Shown piece by piece: positions 9,488-19,372 of a stretch of 64,000 bases of DNA; the stretch's first letter is position 1; each line of letters opens with the position of its first letter. Under the pieces are notes generated by a model. It saw only the letters and a list, made by a program, of their open reading frames with translations, searched no databases and was not told where the DNA came from. The DNA lies in assembly GCF_030813435.1 (NCBI RefSeq), contig NZ_JAUSUG010000002.1:1-64000 (forward strand). The letters run 5' to 3'. Source of the stretch: Evansella vedderi (GTDB lineage: Bacteria > Bacillota > Bacilli > Bacillales > Salisediminibacteriaceae). The position numbers and the translations under genes are program-made.

Positions 9488-10933
9488 TTATCCTTTTACA
9501 AACACGGTTTTAATAGAAGTAAAAAATTCGATTGCCGCTTGACCTTGTTCCCTTGAATGGGAGCTAGATTGCTTCATCCCCCCGAATGGAGCTTGTAATT
9601 CCACACCAGCAGTTTCTGCATTAATTCGTACTAAGCCCGCGTCTACTTCTTCCACAAACTGTAGCATGGCTCCAATGTTTTCCGTATAGATGGAAGCACT
9701 TAACCCGTATTCCACATCATTGGCTAACTGGAATGCTTCAGATAGCTCATCAAAGGTGATAATTCCTAGAACAGGACCAAAAATCTCTTCCTGAGCAATG
9801 GTCATATCGTTCGTTACCTCATCAAAGATGGTTGGTTCCATAAAGAAACCTTTGCCGTAGTCCCCGTCCGTTAAACGATTACCACCATAAATAAGCTTCG
9901 CACCTTCTGCCTTGCCTTTTTCTATATAGCTTAATACTGTGTTCATTTGTCCTTCTGATGCACAAGGACCCATCCAAATTCCTTCACCTAACCCATCACC
10001 AACAGTAATCCCTTCCATAGCTGTAAGGAGCCTATCTACAAAAGCCTCTTTAACGCTGTTATGGACGATGACACGGCTTGTAGCCGTACATTTTTGACCG
10101 GTAGATTTAAAGGCTGCACTGATGGTGCCTTCCACAGCCTTATCCAAGTCTGCGTCAGCAGCTACAATAGTTGGGTTTTTCCCACCCATTTCTAACTGGT
10201 ATTTAGCACCTCTAGCTAACGCCCCTTGGCCGATCCTTTTCCCTGTTGTGTCAGAACCTGTAAAGGTAATTCCAGCAATATTCGGATGATCTACGATACG
10301 TTGGCCTATCGTAGACCCTGAGCCGATAACCATATTAACTACCCCTTTAGGGAAACCAGCCTCATGGAAGCATTCCAGCACCTTTGTACCAGTTACTGCC
10401 GTCTCTGTAGCTGGTTTGATTACCACTGTATTACCGTAAATTAAGGCAGGGGCCATTTTCCAAATAGGAATAGCCACTGGAAAGTTCCAAGGAGTGATAA
10501 CACCTACTACTCCTAATGGGACTCTCGTTGTGTACATTAACGCGGCACTGTCCGTGGATGGAATCACTTCACCAGTTTTACGCATGCCTTCCCCAGCGTA
10601 ATAACGTAAAATAGCGACACCTCGTGCTGTTTCTCCTTTTGCCTCTGGGAGGGTTTTCCCCATTTCCTTTGTCATTACTTGGGCAATTTCCTCTATTCTG
10701 CTTTCCAATATATCCGCCACTTTATAAAGTAATTGCCCCCGTTCTGCACCCGATAGCTTTTTCCAAGAGTTCTTTGCTTCAAAAGCTGCCTGTACAGCAG
10801 CATCCACATCTTCAGCAGTGGATAACTGAACCTTGCCTACCACCTGTTGATTAGCAGGGTTTATAATTTCCTTTACCTCTCCTGTTACGGATTCCTTCCA
10901 TTCGCCATTAATATAATTTAAGCATGTTACCAT
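9488..10933 (-). CDS. 2,5-dioxopentanoate (alpha-ketoglutarate semialdehyde) dehydrogenase
   Basis: 481 aa, the standard aldehyde dehydrogenase length. Conserved residues are N150 (TPWNFP), K173 (VIKPA), E248 (LEMGGKNP) and the catalytic C282 (GQKCTATS). The overall pattern ([25 protein letters not shown]) resembles KGSADH enzymes that oxidise 2,5-dioxopentanoate to 2-oxoglutarate with NAD(P)+. Adjacency to an FAH-fold dehydratase and an IlvD/Edd-type dehydratase supports the last step of a Weimberg-type pentose route. GAAGGAGA precedes the ATG. Class is certain; the exact substrate rests on context. Confidence 0.85.
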   Translation of the reverse strand: MVTCLNYINGEWKESVTGEVKEIINPANQQVVGKVQLSTAEDVDAAVQAAFEAKNSWKKLSGAERGQLLYKVADILESRIEEIAQVMTKEMGKTLPEAKGETARGVAILRYYAGEGMRKTGEVIPSTDSAALMYTTRVPLGVVGVITPWNFPVAIPIWKMAPALIYGNTVVIKPATETAVTGTKVLECFHEAGFPKGVVNMVIGSGSTIGQRIVDHPNIAGITFTGSDTTGKRIGQGALARGAKYQLEMGGKNPTIVAADADLDKAVEGTISAAFKSTGQKCTATSRVIVHNSVKEAFVDRLLTAMEGITVGDGLGEGIWMGPCASEGQMNTVLSYIEKGKAEGAKLIYGGNRLTDGDYGKGFFMEPTIFDEVTNDMTIAQEEIFGPVLGIITFDELSEAFQLANDVEYGLSASIYTENIGAMLQFVEEVDAGLVRINAETAGVELQAPFGGMKQSSSHSREQGQAAIEFFTSIKTVFVKG

Positions 10934-10988
10934 TTTCTAACATCTCCTTCTCTATCTATTAAACCATTCTTTGCTATTAAACTTAGAA

Positions 10989-11037
10989 GTTGATTTACGC
11001 TTCAGGATACTCGCTTCAATCAACTATTTAAATCAAC
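10989..11037. repeat. GTTGATTT hairpin repeat, copy 1
   Basis: GTTGATTTA (10989-10997) and TAAATCAAC (11029-11037) form a perfect 9-bp stem around CGCTTCAGGATACTCGCTTC. The same arms and a similar interior recur at 36654-36712. It overlaps the end of the FAH-family gene and may act as its terminator. Confidence 0.55.
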
Positions 11038-11964
11038 ATTTTCCTTTACTAGACCTTTTCCTAAAACGGAACTGGTGTTTAACACGTTATTTACTAAGGC
11101 TCCTACTTCTGGGATCTCGATTTCCACTGTATCTCCTTCTTGTAACGTAAATTCATCTGGAGGGATGATACAAGTACCTGTTAATAGTACTGTCCCGTCA
11201 AAAATTTCATTGTCCCTTACTAGAAATTCAACAAGCTCATCGAAGGTTCTTTTCAATTGAGAAGTATTTGCCTGCCCTTCAAAGAGCATCTCGTCATTTC
11301 GATAAATGCGGCAAAAGATATTTAAATCATAAGGATTGTTTACCGTTTCAGCCAGTCTCACAGCTGGACCAAAGGAGCATGAGTTTTTCCAAACCTTTGC
11401 TTGTGGTAAATATAAAGGATTCTCTCCCTCGATATCGCGGCTACTCATGTCATTTCCCACTGTATAGCCAACAATTTCCCCAGATTTACTTAACACTAAT
11501 CCAAGTTCCGGCTCTGGAATTTGCCAATTGGAATCTGAACGGATACAAACGGGCTTATTCGGTGGAACTGTTCGAGCACTAGTAGATTTAAAGAATATTT
11601 CCGGACGGACAGCATCGTATACCTTATCATAAACAGACAAGCCACCCTCCACCTTATCTTGCATTTCTAGATTTCTTGCTAATCTACTATTTTCATAGGT
11701 GACGCCACTTGCCCATACCTCTAATGCTTTCACTGGTGTTAACAGCTCTAAACTGTCGTAATCATAAACAGCTGATTGTCCTTTATAATCTAGTGAACCA
11801 ATAAACTGTGAAAGGGATTCCCCTCTCCCCTTGGCCACCTCAAACAGTACTATGAGGTCATTCGTTTTATCCTCTAAAAGACTAGAAATTTCATAAACCT
11901 TCTCTTCTTCCCAAACCCCAAGAACTACTTCCTTCGCTTCCGTTAAGAATCGTACAATTTTCAT
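11020..11964 (-). CDS. FAH-family 2-keto-3-deoxy-pentonate dehydratase
   Basis: 314 aa from the ATG at 11964 (MKIVRF), chosen because GGTGGTGAAGG lies just upstream. A fumarylacetoacetate hydrolase fold is seen, with metal ligands in IPEPELGLVL (ExE) and the GYTVGNDMSSRDIEGENP signature. Some FAH-family members dehydrate 2-keto-3-deoxy-D-xylonate or L-arabonate to 2,5-dioxopentanoate. The gene is 15 bp after the xylonate-type dehydratase and before the semialdehyde dehydrogenase, which fits this step. A hydrolase role cannot be excluded by sequence alone. Confidence 0.78.
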   Translation of the reverse strand: MKIVRFLTEAKEVVLGVWEEEKVYEISSLLEDKTNDLIVLFEVAKGRGESLSQFIGSLDYKGQSAVYDYDSLELLTPVKALEVWASGVTYENSRLARNLEMQDKVEGGLSVYDKVYDAVRPEIFFKSTSARTVPPNKPVCIRSDSNWQIPEPELGLVLSKSGEIVGYTVGNDMSSRDIEGENPLYLPQAKVWKNSCSFGPAVRLAETVNNPYDLNIFCRIYRNDEMLFEGQANTSQLKRTFDELVEFLVRDNEIFDGTVLLTGTCIIPPDEFTLQEGDTVEIEIPEVGALVNNVLNTSSVLGKGLVKENVDLNS

Positions 11965-11979
11965 TACCTTCACCACCCT

Positions 11980-13968
11980 TTAATTATTTGCAGTCGATTT
12001 AGCTTCTGACTCAAGCCCTTTCCGTAAAACTTCGACGATGCGGTCTGTATCATATATACTGCCTTTCCAGGTACCACCACTGACTGCTTGAAGTGCTGCC
12101 CAAAGTCTTGTATCATCTGGTAAATCCGGGTTTGGTGCTAACTGAGGGTGCATTGTTCGAACCTTTAATATTTCCGCCCCTTCGTCAGGAGTAAACTCAC
12201 GATCTCCTTCACCAACAAAATGAACGGATGCATTCAATTCGTTACAATCTATTATTACCTCAACCGTATCCCCATCCCGAAGTTTACTAATAGGCCCACC
12301 TGCAAGGGCTTCAGGCCCCACATGTCCGATACATGCACCAGTGGAAACACCAGAGAAACGTGCATCCGTAATTAAAGTTACATACTTCCCAAAAGACAAA
12401 TGCTTTAATGCTGATGTTAATTGATACGTTTCCTCCATCCCAGTTCCTGATGGACCACATCCAATTAAAGCCATAATATCCCCTGCAACGATTCCCCCTG
12501 TTTTGATTGCTTGGATGGCCAATTTTTCAGATGTAAAAACCTTAACGTTACCCTTATGACGATAGACACCATTTTCATCAAGCATCGCTGGATCAATAGA
12601 CGTGGACTTTACTACTGCTCCCTCCGGTGCAATATTCCCCATTGGAAAGGTAATAGTGGACGTCATACCATAGGCTTTTGCCTTTTCAGGAGGCATTATA
12701 ACGTCATCGGGATCAACACCATCCTTTTCCCATAGCTGCTTTCTCATCAGTTGCCTTCTTTCCGATTGCTCCCACCAGTCAAGAACGTCCTTTAACGTCT
12801 CTCCATTAATGGTCATGACACTTTCATCAAGTAATCCCATTTCACGAAGGTGAAGCATTACCTCTGGAACACCACCAGCTAAAAACACCCTTACAGTCGG
12901 ATGGTCAATAGGACCATTTGGTAACGCACTTACTAAACGGGGTACTTTGCGGTTCACTTCGACCCAATCGGATACATCAGGAATTCTACATCCAGCAGCG
13001 TGGGCAATGGCTGGAATATGTAATAGAAGATTGGTAGACCCACCAAAAGCGGCATGGACAACCATGGCGTTACGTATGGCAGCATCCGTAATAATATTCT
13101 TCATGGTCACTCCATTAGACGCCGCAATAGTCACCGCCCTTACAGATTGCCGGGCCATTTCCTCCCACACCGGCTGGCCTGATGGGGCTAAAGCGGAATG
13201 AACAATGGACATTCCTAAAGACTCAGAAACTACTTGTGCGCTGGCCGCTGTCCCTAAGAATTGACATCCCCCACCAGGAGTCGCACATGCACGACAGCCA
13301 AGCTCCGCGGCTTCCCTTAAAGACAGCTCTCCGTTGGCATAGCGGGCACCAATCGTTTGAATTTTCCCTGCATCCTCCCCATTGTCCGGAGGTAAGGTAA
13401 CACCACCTGGTACAACTACTCCTGGTAAATCTCCCATGGAAGCCACAGCCATCATCATCGCCGGAAGTCCTTTATCACACGTTGCAACACCAATTACCGC
13501 TTCTCGTTGAGGTAAGGAGCGAATTAATCGACGGTATACCATAGCCGCATCGTTACGATAGGGAAGGGAATCAAACATCCCCTTCGTTCCTTGTGACCTT
13601 CCATCACAAGGATCACTGACGAAACCTGCAAACGGAATATTCCCAAGCTCACTCACTTCAAGGGCCGCAGCTTTCATTAAGTTACTAATTTCCCAATGTC
13701 CTGTATGATAACCAAGGGCGATTGGTTTACTATCCTCATCCTTGATACCTCCTTGTGTCCCAAGAATAAGCATTTGTTTACCAGTAAGTTTTTTGGTGTC
13801 CCAACCCATTCCTACGTTTTGAGATAAGCCAAATAAATCCCCACTTGGCCAATTTAGGAGCATGTCGGATGTTAATGGCAATTCCCCATTTGGACCAGGT
13901 GCACTTGTGGAAATATTCTGTATAATTCCATTGTTATTACCCATAATTAATTCCAAGTTCGGTTTCAT
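11980..13968 (-). CDS. D-xylonate dehydratase-like IlvD/Edd-family enzyme
   Basis: 662 aa, about 100 residues longer than ordinary IlvD and the size of the YjhG/YagF D-xylonate dehydratases. Iron-sulfur ligands are visible as C121 ([10 protein letters not shown]), C164 (ATCDKGLP) and C235 ([14 protein letters not shown]); [22 protein letters not shown] is the conserved C-terminal signature. It would convert D-xylonate to 2-keto-3-deoxy-D-xylonate in the cytoplasm. The start ATG follows AGGGGGGGTTGAA. It is the first gene of a tight three-gene pathway set. No pentose dehydrogenase or lactonase is nearby to supply the acid. Confidence 0.87.
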   Translation of the reverse strand: MKPNLELIMGNNNGIIQNISTSAPGPNGELPLTSDMLLNWPSGDLFGLSQNVGMGWDTKKLTGKQMLILGTQGGIKDEDSKPIALGYHTGHWEISNLMKAAALEVSELGNIPFAGFVSDPCDGRSQGTKGMFDSLPYRNDAAMVYRRLIRSLPQREAVIGVATCDKGLPAMMMAVASMGDLPGVVVPGGVTLPPDNGEDAGKIQTIGARYANGELSLREAAELGCRACATPGGGCQFLGTAASAQVVSESLGMSIVHSALAPSGQPVWEEMARQSVRAVTIAASNGVTMKNIITDAAIRNAMVVHAAFGGSTNLLLHIPAIAHAAGCRIPDVSDWVEVNRKVPRLVSALPNGPIDHPTVRVFLAGGVPEVMLHLREMGLLDESVMTINGETLKDVLDWWEQSERRQLMRKQLWEKDGVDPDDVIMPPEKAKAYGMTSTITFPMGNIAPEGAVVKSTSIDPAMLDENGVYRHKGNVKVFTSEKLAIQAIKTGGIVAGDIMALIGCGPSGTGMEETYQLTSALKHLSFGKYVTLITDARFSGVSTGACIGHVGPEALAGGPISKLRDGDTVEVIIDCNELNASVHFVGEGDREFTPDEGAEILKVRTMHPQLAPNPDLPDDTRLWAALQAVSGGTWKGSIYDTDRIVEVLRKGLESEAKSTANN

Positions 13969-14307
13969 TTCAACCCCCCCTATATCGATTTTTAGTAAGA
14001 TTGTTTTCTAACAATATAATGTAGCTTGGATACGCTACAGGCGGATCAATTACGCTTGCTTTGGAACACTTTGATACGCGAAATCCTTCACTTCTCTCTT
14101 GCTTCGCGCAATTCTCACCTTTGAAACTCGAAGTTCTTCATATCACTCTCACTCGCGTTTCAGGCATCGTCAAGACAACTCGTAGCGATTTCAAGATGCT
14201 TTGCTCCTGTGCCACTCCGTTTGCTCGTCGCTGAAGTCGACGCCTTTCACTTCTCAAAGCATTCTAAAAAAGACAACAAAGTTTGCAAAAACAGCCTTTT
14301 GATAAAA
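13969..14307. repeat. Intergenic degenerate Bacillus-type repeat material
   Basis: No gene is visible. GTAGCTTGGATACGCTACAG near 14021 and the GACAACTCGTAGCG / TTTGCTCGTCGCTGAAG segments near 14170-14240 resemble segments at 43150-43210. A GTAGCTT...GCTAC.GGCGGA...CGCTT block recurs near 58837. These look like decayed copies of dispersed GC-richer repeats in AT-rich DNA. Confidence 0.45.
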
Positions 14308-14340
14308 AGCCTTCGCAAACTTACAAAGTTTTTGAAGGCT
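14308..14340 (-). terminator. Intrinsic terminator of the GH52 gene
   Basis: AGCCTTC (14308-14314) pairs with GAAGGCT (14334-14340), with further inner pairing of AAACTT and AAGTTT. On the minus strand the stem is followed by TTTTTATC. It lies 12 bp beyond the GH52 stop. Confidence 0.75.
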
Positions 14341-14351
14341 TCTTAAGTTTT

Positions 14352-16469
14352 CTATTTAGATTCTCCTAGCCATAAAATGCTTGTTACTCCACGAGGGTAG
14401 TAACGGCTTGCGGAGATTCTTCCGGCGATAATTTGGTCACTCCAGCTCCAGTAAGATAACTCTGGATGAGTTAACCAGCCAACATGGGCTTTATCTGCTG
14501 CTGCTCCCGTTTCATCCCACTCGAAACCTAAAATTTCACGGTAAACAAATTGGCAAAGATAGATCTTACTTAACCATGAGTTGTCACTAGTGGAGGAAAG
14601 CTTCCAACCACCATCTTCAAACAAGCACGTTCCTGGTTTTAGAACAGTTGTAATATGTTCCTTCAACGTTTTAATATAGAAACCATATTTCCCGTTCTCA
14701 TCTAATGCTTCCTTACATCCCGTAAAGTATGGGAATACTAATCCCTCAATGGCAGGAATGATTTTGGAATCATTTCCTTCCGAAATAACGGCTGGAATAT
14801 AGCCACCTTCTGTCATTTCATTGGAGATAGTAACTGCTGCTTTTTCCGCTTGGCTAGCAGCAAGCTGAGATAGCTCTTCCTCTCCAAGTTCGCGGAATAA
14901 TTTTTCTAATGCAACATAGACACCCCAACACTTACCAGCGATGTAAATATTGTTTCTTGCTTGACCTAACGATACATCTAAGCTATCGTACGTCGTGATT
15001 TCCGCTCCACCTTCTGTACGGGAACTGTCTAATCCCATCAATCCATTTCTTAGCTCCGGATTTGGATTATCACGGTTGATCATGCTTTGGAACGTCTCCT
15101 TTAAAGTACCTAGGTGCTTTTGGACAAATTCCATGTCTTTCGTCTGCTCCACATAAACAGTCATGCAGCATAACCAGTTAATTAACTCTTCATGAGTCAT
15201 ATAGGAGAAGCAGCCTTCAATCCCAGCAACCTCATAAGCAGAGTGCCCTGGACGGGAGAATACATTAGATACACCCATGTCATGAGTAAAGCTGATTCCA
15301 CCTGGATAAAGCTTCTCTTCCTTAGGGAAACGAACCTCATCCACATAGCTGTAACGATCGATAAACAACTCTAGCTCATTTTTTACCGTCCATGGGTTGA
15401 ATTTCAATTCATAGAATAGCTGGTCAACGGTTAAGTCGAAGGTATTCATCATTCGATATTCCCCTTCGTTAACCACCCAGATTGGATTACCGTTCATATC
15501 ATCAAGTAATTGCGTGTTGCCGTAATAACTCTTAATCGAATGGGCAAGCATAAACTTTTGATCTTCGTTTAAACTTTCCTTTTCAATTAAAGCATTAGCT
15601 GCTTCATATTCTTCTGTAAGAGCCTGCAAGTTTTCTAAAGCATAACTTGCTACTTTTTCAATGGAAGAGTAATAGCGGGTATACGTATATTCCGTATCAA
15701 TTCCACTTGTTACAATGCCACCTCTATAGAAGCAAATGGCAAAATTAAATTCCTTTACTTCATTAGCAGGGACTTCCATAAGCATGGCACCTGTTAAGCC
15801 TAGGCCGAACGCATAGTTAATTTCGTGCTTAACCGTTAGGATCTTATCGATGGAGAATCCAAGACCAGCAATAACACCATCATCCTTCGATACAATGGCT
15901 GTATTAGGCCCTTGCCCAACACCAACAAACTCTCCATTACTCGTGTCATTCAGACGACGCATTCCGTAAACACGATCACTTCCTTGGTAACCGAAGAAGG
16001 CCTTTCTTGGTTTGTCATGTCCTCGGTTGTCAATCGTTACCTTTGCAAAAACTGCTGGAAGTAAAGCTTTCTTTAAATCTTTATCATCCGCTGTTTCTGG
16101 ATCTGGAACTGGTGCAACTGGGTTATATATCTTAAAGGTCATATCCTTCGCTGTCCAAGTGTCCGTACCAAGTTGTAAATCACGATTAATTTCTTCATCT
16201 TTAAAAAACTTTATTAATTGATCATCCGTTTTTGCTTGATCATTTCCAATCCCGAATCTAGCAAGCTCTTCCGCGGAGCTTCCGAAAAACGGGAACGCTT
16301 CATATTGGCTCGGTTTGTCTTTTCTTTCTACACCGATAAAAATATTTTCCTCTGCTGGCTTATCAAGTTCTAGACCTAAGCCACCTTTTGCTCCCTTAAA
16401 TCCTAATGTGAAACTTGCAAATGCTCCCATGGGAGAATGGTGGGCATTAAAGAAAATGTTCTTTTTCAA
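14352..16469 (-). CDS. xynB: GH52 beta-xylosidase
   Basis: 705 aa, the usual GH52 length, and recognisably similar from end to end to Geobacillus GH52 beta-xylosidases (FFNAHHSPMGAFASFTLGF, YPRGVTSILWL). The nucleophile Glu lies in WVVNEGEYRMMNTFDL (about residue 335) and the acid/base Asp in EITTYDSLDVSLGQARNN (about residue 495). There is no signal peptide, so it releases xylose from imported xylo-oligosaccharides in the cytoplasm. It starts with TTG after AGAGGTGA. A cre-like operator abuts its -10 box. It is the best functional anchor for xylan use in this region. Confidence 0.95.
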   Translation of the reverse strand: MKKNIFFNAHHSPMGAFASFTLGFKGAKGGLGLELDKPAEENIFIGVERKDKPSQYEAFPFFGSSAEELARFGIGNDQAKTDDQLIKFFKDEEINRDLQLGTDTWTAKDMTFKIYNPVAPVPDPETADDKDLKKALLPAVFAKVTIDNRGHDKPRKAFFGYQGSDRVYGMRRLNDTSNGEFVGVGQGPNTAIVSKDDGVIAGLGFSIDKILTVKHEINYAFGLGLTGAMLMEVPANEVKEFNFAICFYRGGIVTSGIDTEYTYTRYYSSIEKVASYALENLQALTEEYEAANALIEKESLNEDQKFMLAHSIKSYYGNTQLLDDMNGNPIWVVNEGEYRMMNTFDLTVDQLFYELKFNPWTVKNELELFIDRYSYVDEVRFPKEEKLYPGGISFTHDMGVSNVFSRPGHSAYEVAGIEGCFSYMTHEELINWLCCMTVYVEQTKDMEFVQKHLGTLKETFQSMINRDNPNPELRNGLMGLDSSRTEGGAEITTYDSLDVSLGQARNNIYIAGKCWGVYVALEKLFRELGEEELSQLAASQAEKAAVTISNEMTEGGYIPAVISEGNDSKIIPAIEGLVFPYFTGCKEALDENGKYGFYIKTLKEHITTVLKPGTCLFEDGGWKLSSTSDNSWLSKIYLCQFVYREILGFEWDETGAAADKAHVGWLTHPELSYWSWSDQIIAGRISASRYYPRGVTSILWLGESK

Positions 16470-16506
16470 CGTAATTCACCTCTGTTAGTTAAATAGATAT
16501 ACTCCT

Positions 16507-16525
16507 TTTATAGAAACCGCTTACA
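16507..16525 (-). promoter_or_regulatory. GH52 promoter -10 with abutting cre-like operator
   Basis: Minus-strand TGTAAGCGGTTTCT (16525-16512) matches the cre consensus at 13 of 14 positions on the complementary strand and runs directly into TATAAA (16512-16507). A bound repressor would block RNA polymerase. The -35 region is weak (TAGTAA at 17 bp). Confidence 0.55.
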
Positions 16526-16671
16526 TCAGTTACTAAAAAAAGTAGTTTACTTAATACCTACGTTTATCTTAACAACAAATTTGGAAGCTTTCGATGTACC
16601 TTTTTACCATGAAAATGTCCAAATCGGGAATTACAATTGGGCAAATTTAATTTATTATAAATAGGCTACCC

Positions 16672-16872
16672 TGAAAATACGAGTCTGGTTGTCATTCGCT
16701 ACGGTCCGCTCGCTTTCCGTGGGTGACCTGCCAAGCCTCCTCGCGACTTCGTCGCTGTGGGGTCTCGGCTAGGCCATTCTCCCACAGGAGTCTCACGGAC
16801 CTTCGCTCATTCCTATTCAGACTAATATTTTCATTCTCCATGGTGCAAATATTCACTTGAATGGAGGTCCAC
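16672..16872. repeat. Dispersed intergenic repeat, copy A
   Basis: About 200 bp, GC-richer than its surroundings, with inverted arms GGTCCG...GTGGG and CCCAC...CGGACC. It shares CATTCGCTACGGTC, GGACCTTCGCTCATTCC and CCATGGTG...ATGGAGGTC blocks with the copy at 55061-55291. It occupies most of the 485-bp gap between GH52 and the AraC gene. No coding capacity is seen. Confidence 0.7.
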
Positions 16873-16910
16873 CGAGAAAAATTAAAATTTAGTTTATAAA
16901 AAACATTATT

Positions 16911-16931
16911 CCTGCTACCAACTTAAGCAGG
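16911..16931 (-). terminator. Terminator-like hairpin after AraC gene
   Basis: CCTGCT and AGCAGG form a 6-bp stem with a 9-nt loop, followed on the minus strand by AATAATGTTTTTTAT. It lies 24 bp beyond the AraC stop. Confidence 0.5.
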
Positions 16932-16954
16932 TATAACGTTTTGTTTTAAGAAAT

Positions 16955-17905
16955 CTATTCATTTTTCTCCAAAATATTGGTTTGATTTTGTCTATATTGT
17001 CCTGGGGATATACCAGTCCACCTTTTAAATTGCCGACTAAAATGGGAGGAATCATGGTAGCCCATCATAAAGGCAATTTGTTCAATGGAATACTTATCCT
17101 CTGTTAAGAGACTTTTAGATTCATTTAATTTTCTAAAGGTAACATATTGCCTTGGAGACATATTAAACACCTTTTTAAATACTTTATTACAATAAGATAC
17201 ACTGAAGTCCAACTGATCAGCAATGTCCTCAACCCGAATATTACTTTCCGGAGAGCTATCCATATTCCCAGGCTGTCTTATAAGTACATCAATTTTTTGG
17301 GCGATTTTGTAGGCAATTCGAATCGTTCTATCAGAAATATTCTCAAGATTATTATCTTTTTCCTCTAGACATGAAACAAGCATTCCCAAAAGTTCAAACA
17401 TAACAGAATGGATAATCATTTTTTCTTTAAAACCAACCTTCGGAATTTTGGAAAAATTAATTAAACGATCTAATAACGGTCTAATACTACGTGTCAGCAT
17501 AGAGTTAGCATCATAATAAACCTCTGTCGTATCTTTGAAGTAAGGCAGAATTAATTTATCATCTATATTAAAATGAATACAAAAGTAGCTGAACCCATCA
17601 TTACCTTTTCCGTTACTAGAACTAGAATGGAGATCTCCCGGCCGAATAAGGACCATGTCCCCTTCACTCAGAACATACTCCTCTCCTTTTACAATAAAAA
17701 CCTGTTGACCACTAGTTACTAAATTAATCTCATATAAAGGGTGTTCATGCGCAGGGTAATGCCAGGAACGTTTAACACTTCTTAAATGCATGCTTCTAAG
17801 CTCAAACTCTAGTTCCATATCTGGAAAAATATATTCATTAAAACTATTTTTAATTGTCATATCACGTATGTTCGTTATACTTTTATCAGAATATCTTATT
17901 TCCAT
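16955..17905 (-). CDS. AraC-family transcriptional regulator with cupin sensor
   Basis: 316 aa. The N-terminal half is a cupin-like arabinose-binding domain (HYPAHEHPLYEINLVTSG, GDMVLIRPGDLHSS). The C-terminal 100 residues contain two AraC helix-turn-helix motifs (IRVEDIADQLDFSVSYCNKVFK; SIEQIAFMMGYHDSSHFSRQFK) ending in GISPGQYRQN. It is a one-component sugar-responsive regulator, usually an activator. Its position between GH52 and the YesL/GH2 remnants suggests control of the GH52 operon. AAAGGA precedes ATG. Confidence 0.9.
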   Translation of the reverse strand: MEIRYSDKSITNIRDMTIKNSFNEYIFPDMELEFELRSMHLRSVKRSWHYPAHEHPLYEINLVTSGQQVFIVKGEEYVLSEGDMVLIRPGDLHSSSSNGKGNDGFSYFCIHFNIDDKLILPYFKDTTEVYYDANSMLTRSIRPLLDRLINFSKIPKVGFKEKMIIHSVMFELLGMLVSCLEEKDNNLENISDRTIRIAYKIAQKIDVLIRQPGNMDSSPESNIRVEDIADQLDFSVSYCNKVFKKVFNMSPRQYVTFRKLNESKSLLTEDKYSIEQIAFMMGYHDSSHFSRQFKRWTGISPGQYRQNQTNILEKNE

Positions 17906-17994
17906 AAGACCAATCCTTTTCGAAGTAATTTGAAAGGTTCACTTAGTATTATACAACTTTTAGATACACCAAAAAAAGTACTATCAAACTTAAA

Positions 17995-18034
17995 GATGCA
18001 TACGCCTAGTAAAACGTTAGCAAGAGTATGCATC
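17995..18034 (-). terminator. Hairpin after GH2 pseudogene
   Basis: GATGCATAC (17995-18003) and GTATGCATC (18026-18034) form a perfect 9-bp stem, followed on the minus strand by TTTAAGTTTG. It is a plausible terminator left from the intact GH2 gene. Confidence 0.5.
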
Positions 18035-18084
18035 CTCCCTATATGATGAACTAAATATAATAGGAAACTTATTGCTACGTTTTC

Positions 18085-19285
18085 TTACATAAACCGGAAC
18101 CAACCAAAATCAAAATTGGATCCGGGAAGGAATATAAAGGTTACTTTATGAATCCCAGTTACTTTGTCCAATTCAAATACTCGTTCTTCGTATTCATCAG
18201 ATTGTGTAAATTCTACGAGTTGATTCGTTTCCCCTTCCTCATTTGCGAAACGAATATGAATGGTATTTTTATCAATAGGTGATTTTCCATAAACCACTAG
18301 TTTCGTAGCTCCCTCATTTGTAAAATCCATCTCTTTAAACTCTAGGGAAACATTATTTCCTATACCTTCAACGCAATTTCCACTAATTGTAAACGTATCT
18401 CCATATATGTGATCACTTTCTGTAGCGAGATTTTGCTTAAAGGCCCGGTTGCTCTTTTCAAAGGAAAATCCTTTTATATGGACCTTCTTGTTCAGGACAA
18501 AACATATAGATGTAATACCTCGAAGTCTTTTTGATAAGTGATATGTTTCTTCTTGATATACGTTCCACTTCGACTCCTTTTGATAGATAACATCCGCCAG
18601 TAAGGAACTCCCCTCTTCCTCCGGCATACCCTCCCATATTTGTAGAGGATACTCTTCACTTGATAAAGCAAATATAGGAATCGTAATCTTGTCGGAGCCA
18701 TAAGGTCCAAAGTCAATATCACGGAATCCTACTTGTGTTTCCCCGTCTCGACTAGTGGCTACTCCCCGCTCATTTCCATTTGTTACTTCACCTTTACTAT
18801 AATCATATAATCCTGCAGAGATAAATCCATAGGGATCTTTATAAGCTGTACCAAGACCAACCGCCTTAAATTCAAGCTCTGAAATAAGTTTGGTTTTATC
18901 ACTACCATTTTTACTGGTACAAATTAGGGCTTTGATGAACTACCTTCACAAGGATTTCATTTTCCCCTTCTACAAGTGCCTCTGTGATCTCGTGTTCAAA
19001 AGAGGAATAACCATTTTTCCACTCCCCTATTAATTGTTTATTTACGTAGAGGGAAGAATCCATATAAACTCCATCAAAATACAGGAGAACCTGATCTGCT
19101 TCATTATCCCATTTAAATTGCTTGCGATACCATCCAATACTATTTTCGTAAAGATCTAATGTATTATAAATTAGCCAGTCATGTGGTAAATCTACAGGTT
19201 CGAATTCCAATACATCCACATCTGAAACTTCTAAACTGCTTTTTGCAAATTCCCACCCTTCGTTAAAAAGGATTCTCTTATTCAT
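18085..19285 (-). pseudogene. GH2 glycoside hydrolase remnant, catalytic domain deleted
   Basis: The 5' part (start ATG 19285, MNKRILFNEGWEF) encodes the GH2 sugar-binding N-terminus (DLPHDWLIYNT, IGWYRKQF, FDGVYMDSSLYVNKQLIGEW) and stops at 18911 right after KVVHQSPN. The following minus-strand DNA, in another frame, continues as SKNGSDKTKLISELEFKAVG and then two carbohydrate-binding-like modules (DIDFGPYGSDKITIPIF; EFKEMDFTNEGATKLVVYG) to the stop at 18085. The central immunoglobulin-like and TIM-barrel domains are absent. A deletion joined out of frame is the simplest reading, so the gene is dead. It sits after a YesL gene and before the AraC regulator. Confidence 0.85.
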
Positions 19286-19372
19286 ATTGATCAACCGCCT
19301 TACTCTCTCTGATTGTTGTTTATCTCCAACGGTCACAACTATCAGTGGACACCCATCTTCTTTTAGAAATTT

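Noticed and set aside
14352-16469. GH94 or other (alpha/alpha)6 phosphorylase
   Set aside because: The N- and C-terminal sequences, length and both catalytic motifs agree with GH52 beta-xylosidases.
18492-18722. 76-codon minus-strand frame
   Set aside because: It is an out-of-frame reading of the GH2 pseudogene's C-terminal binding modules.
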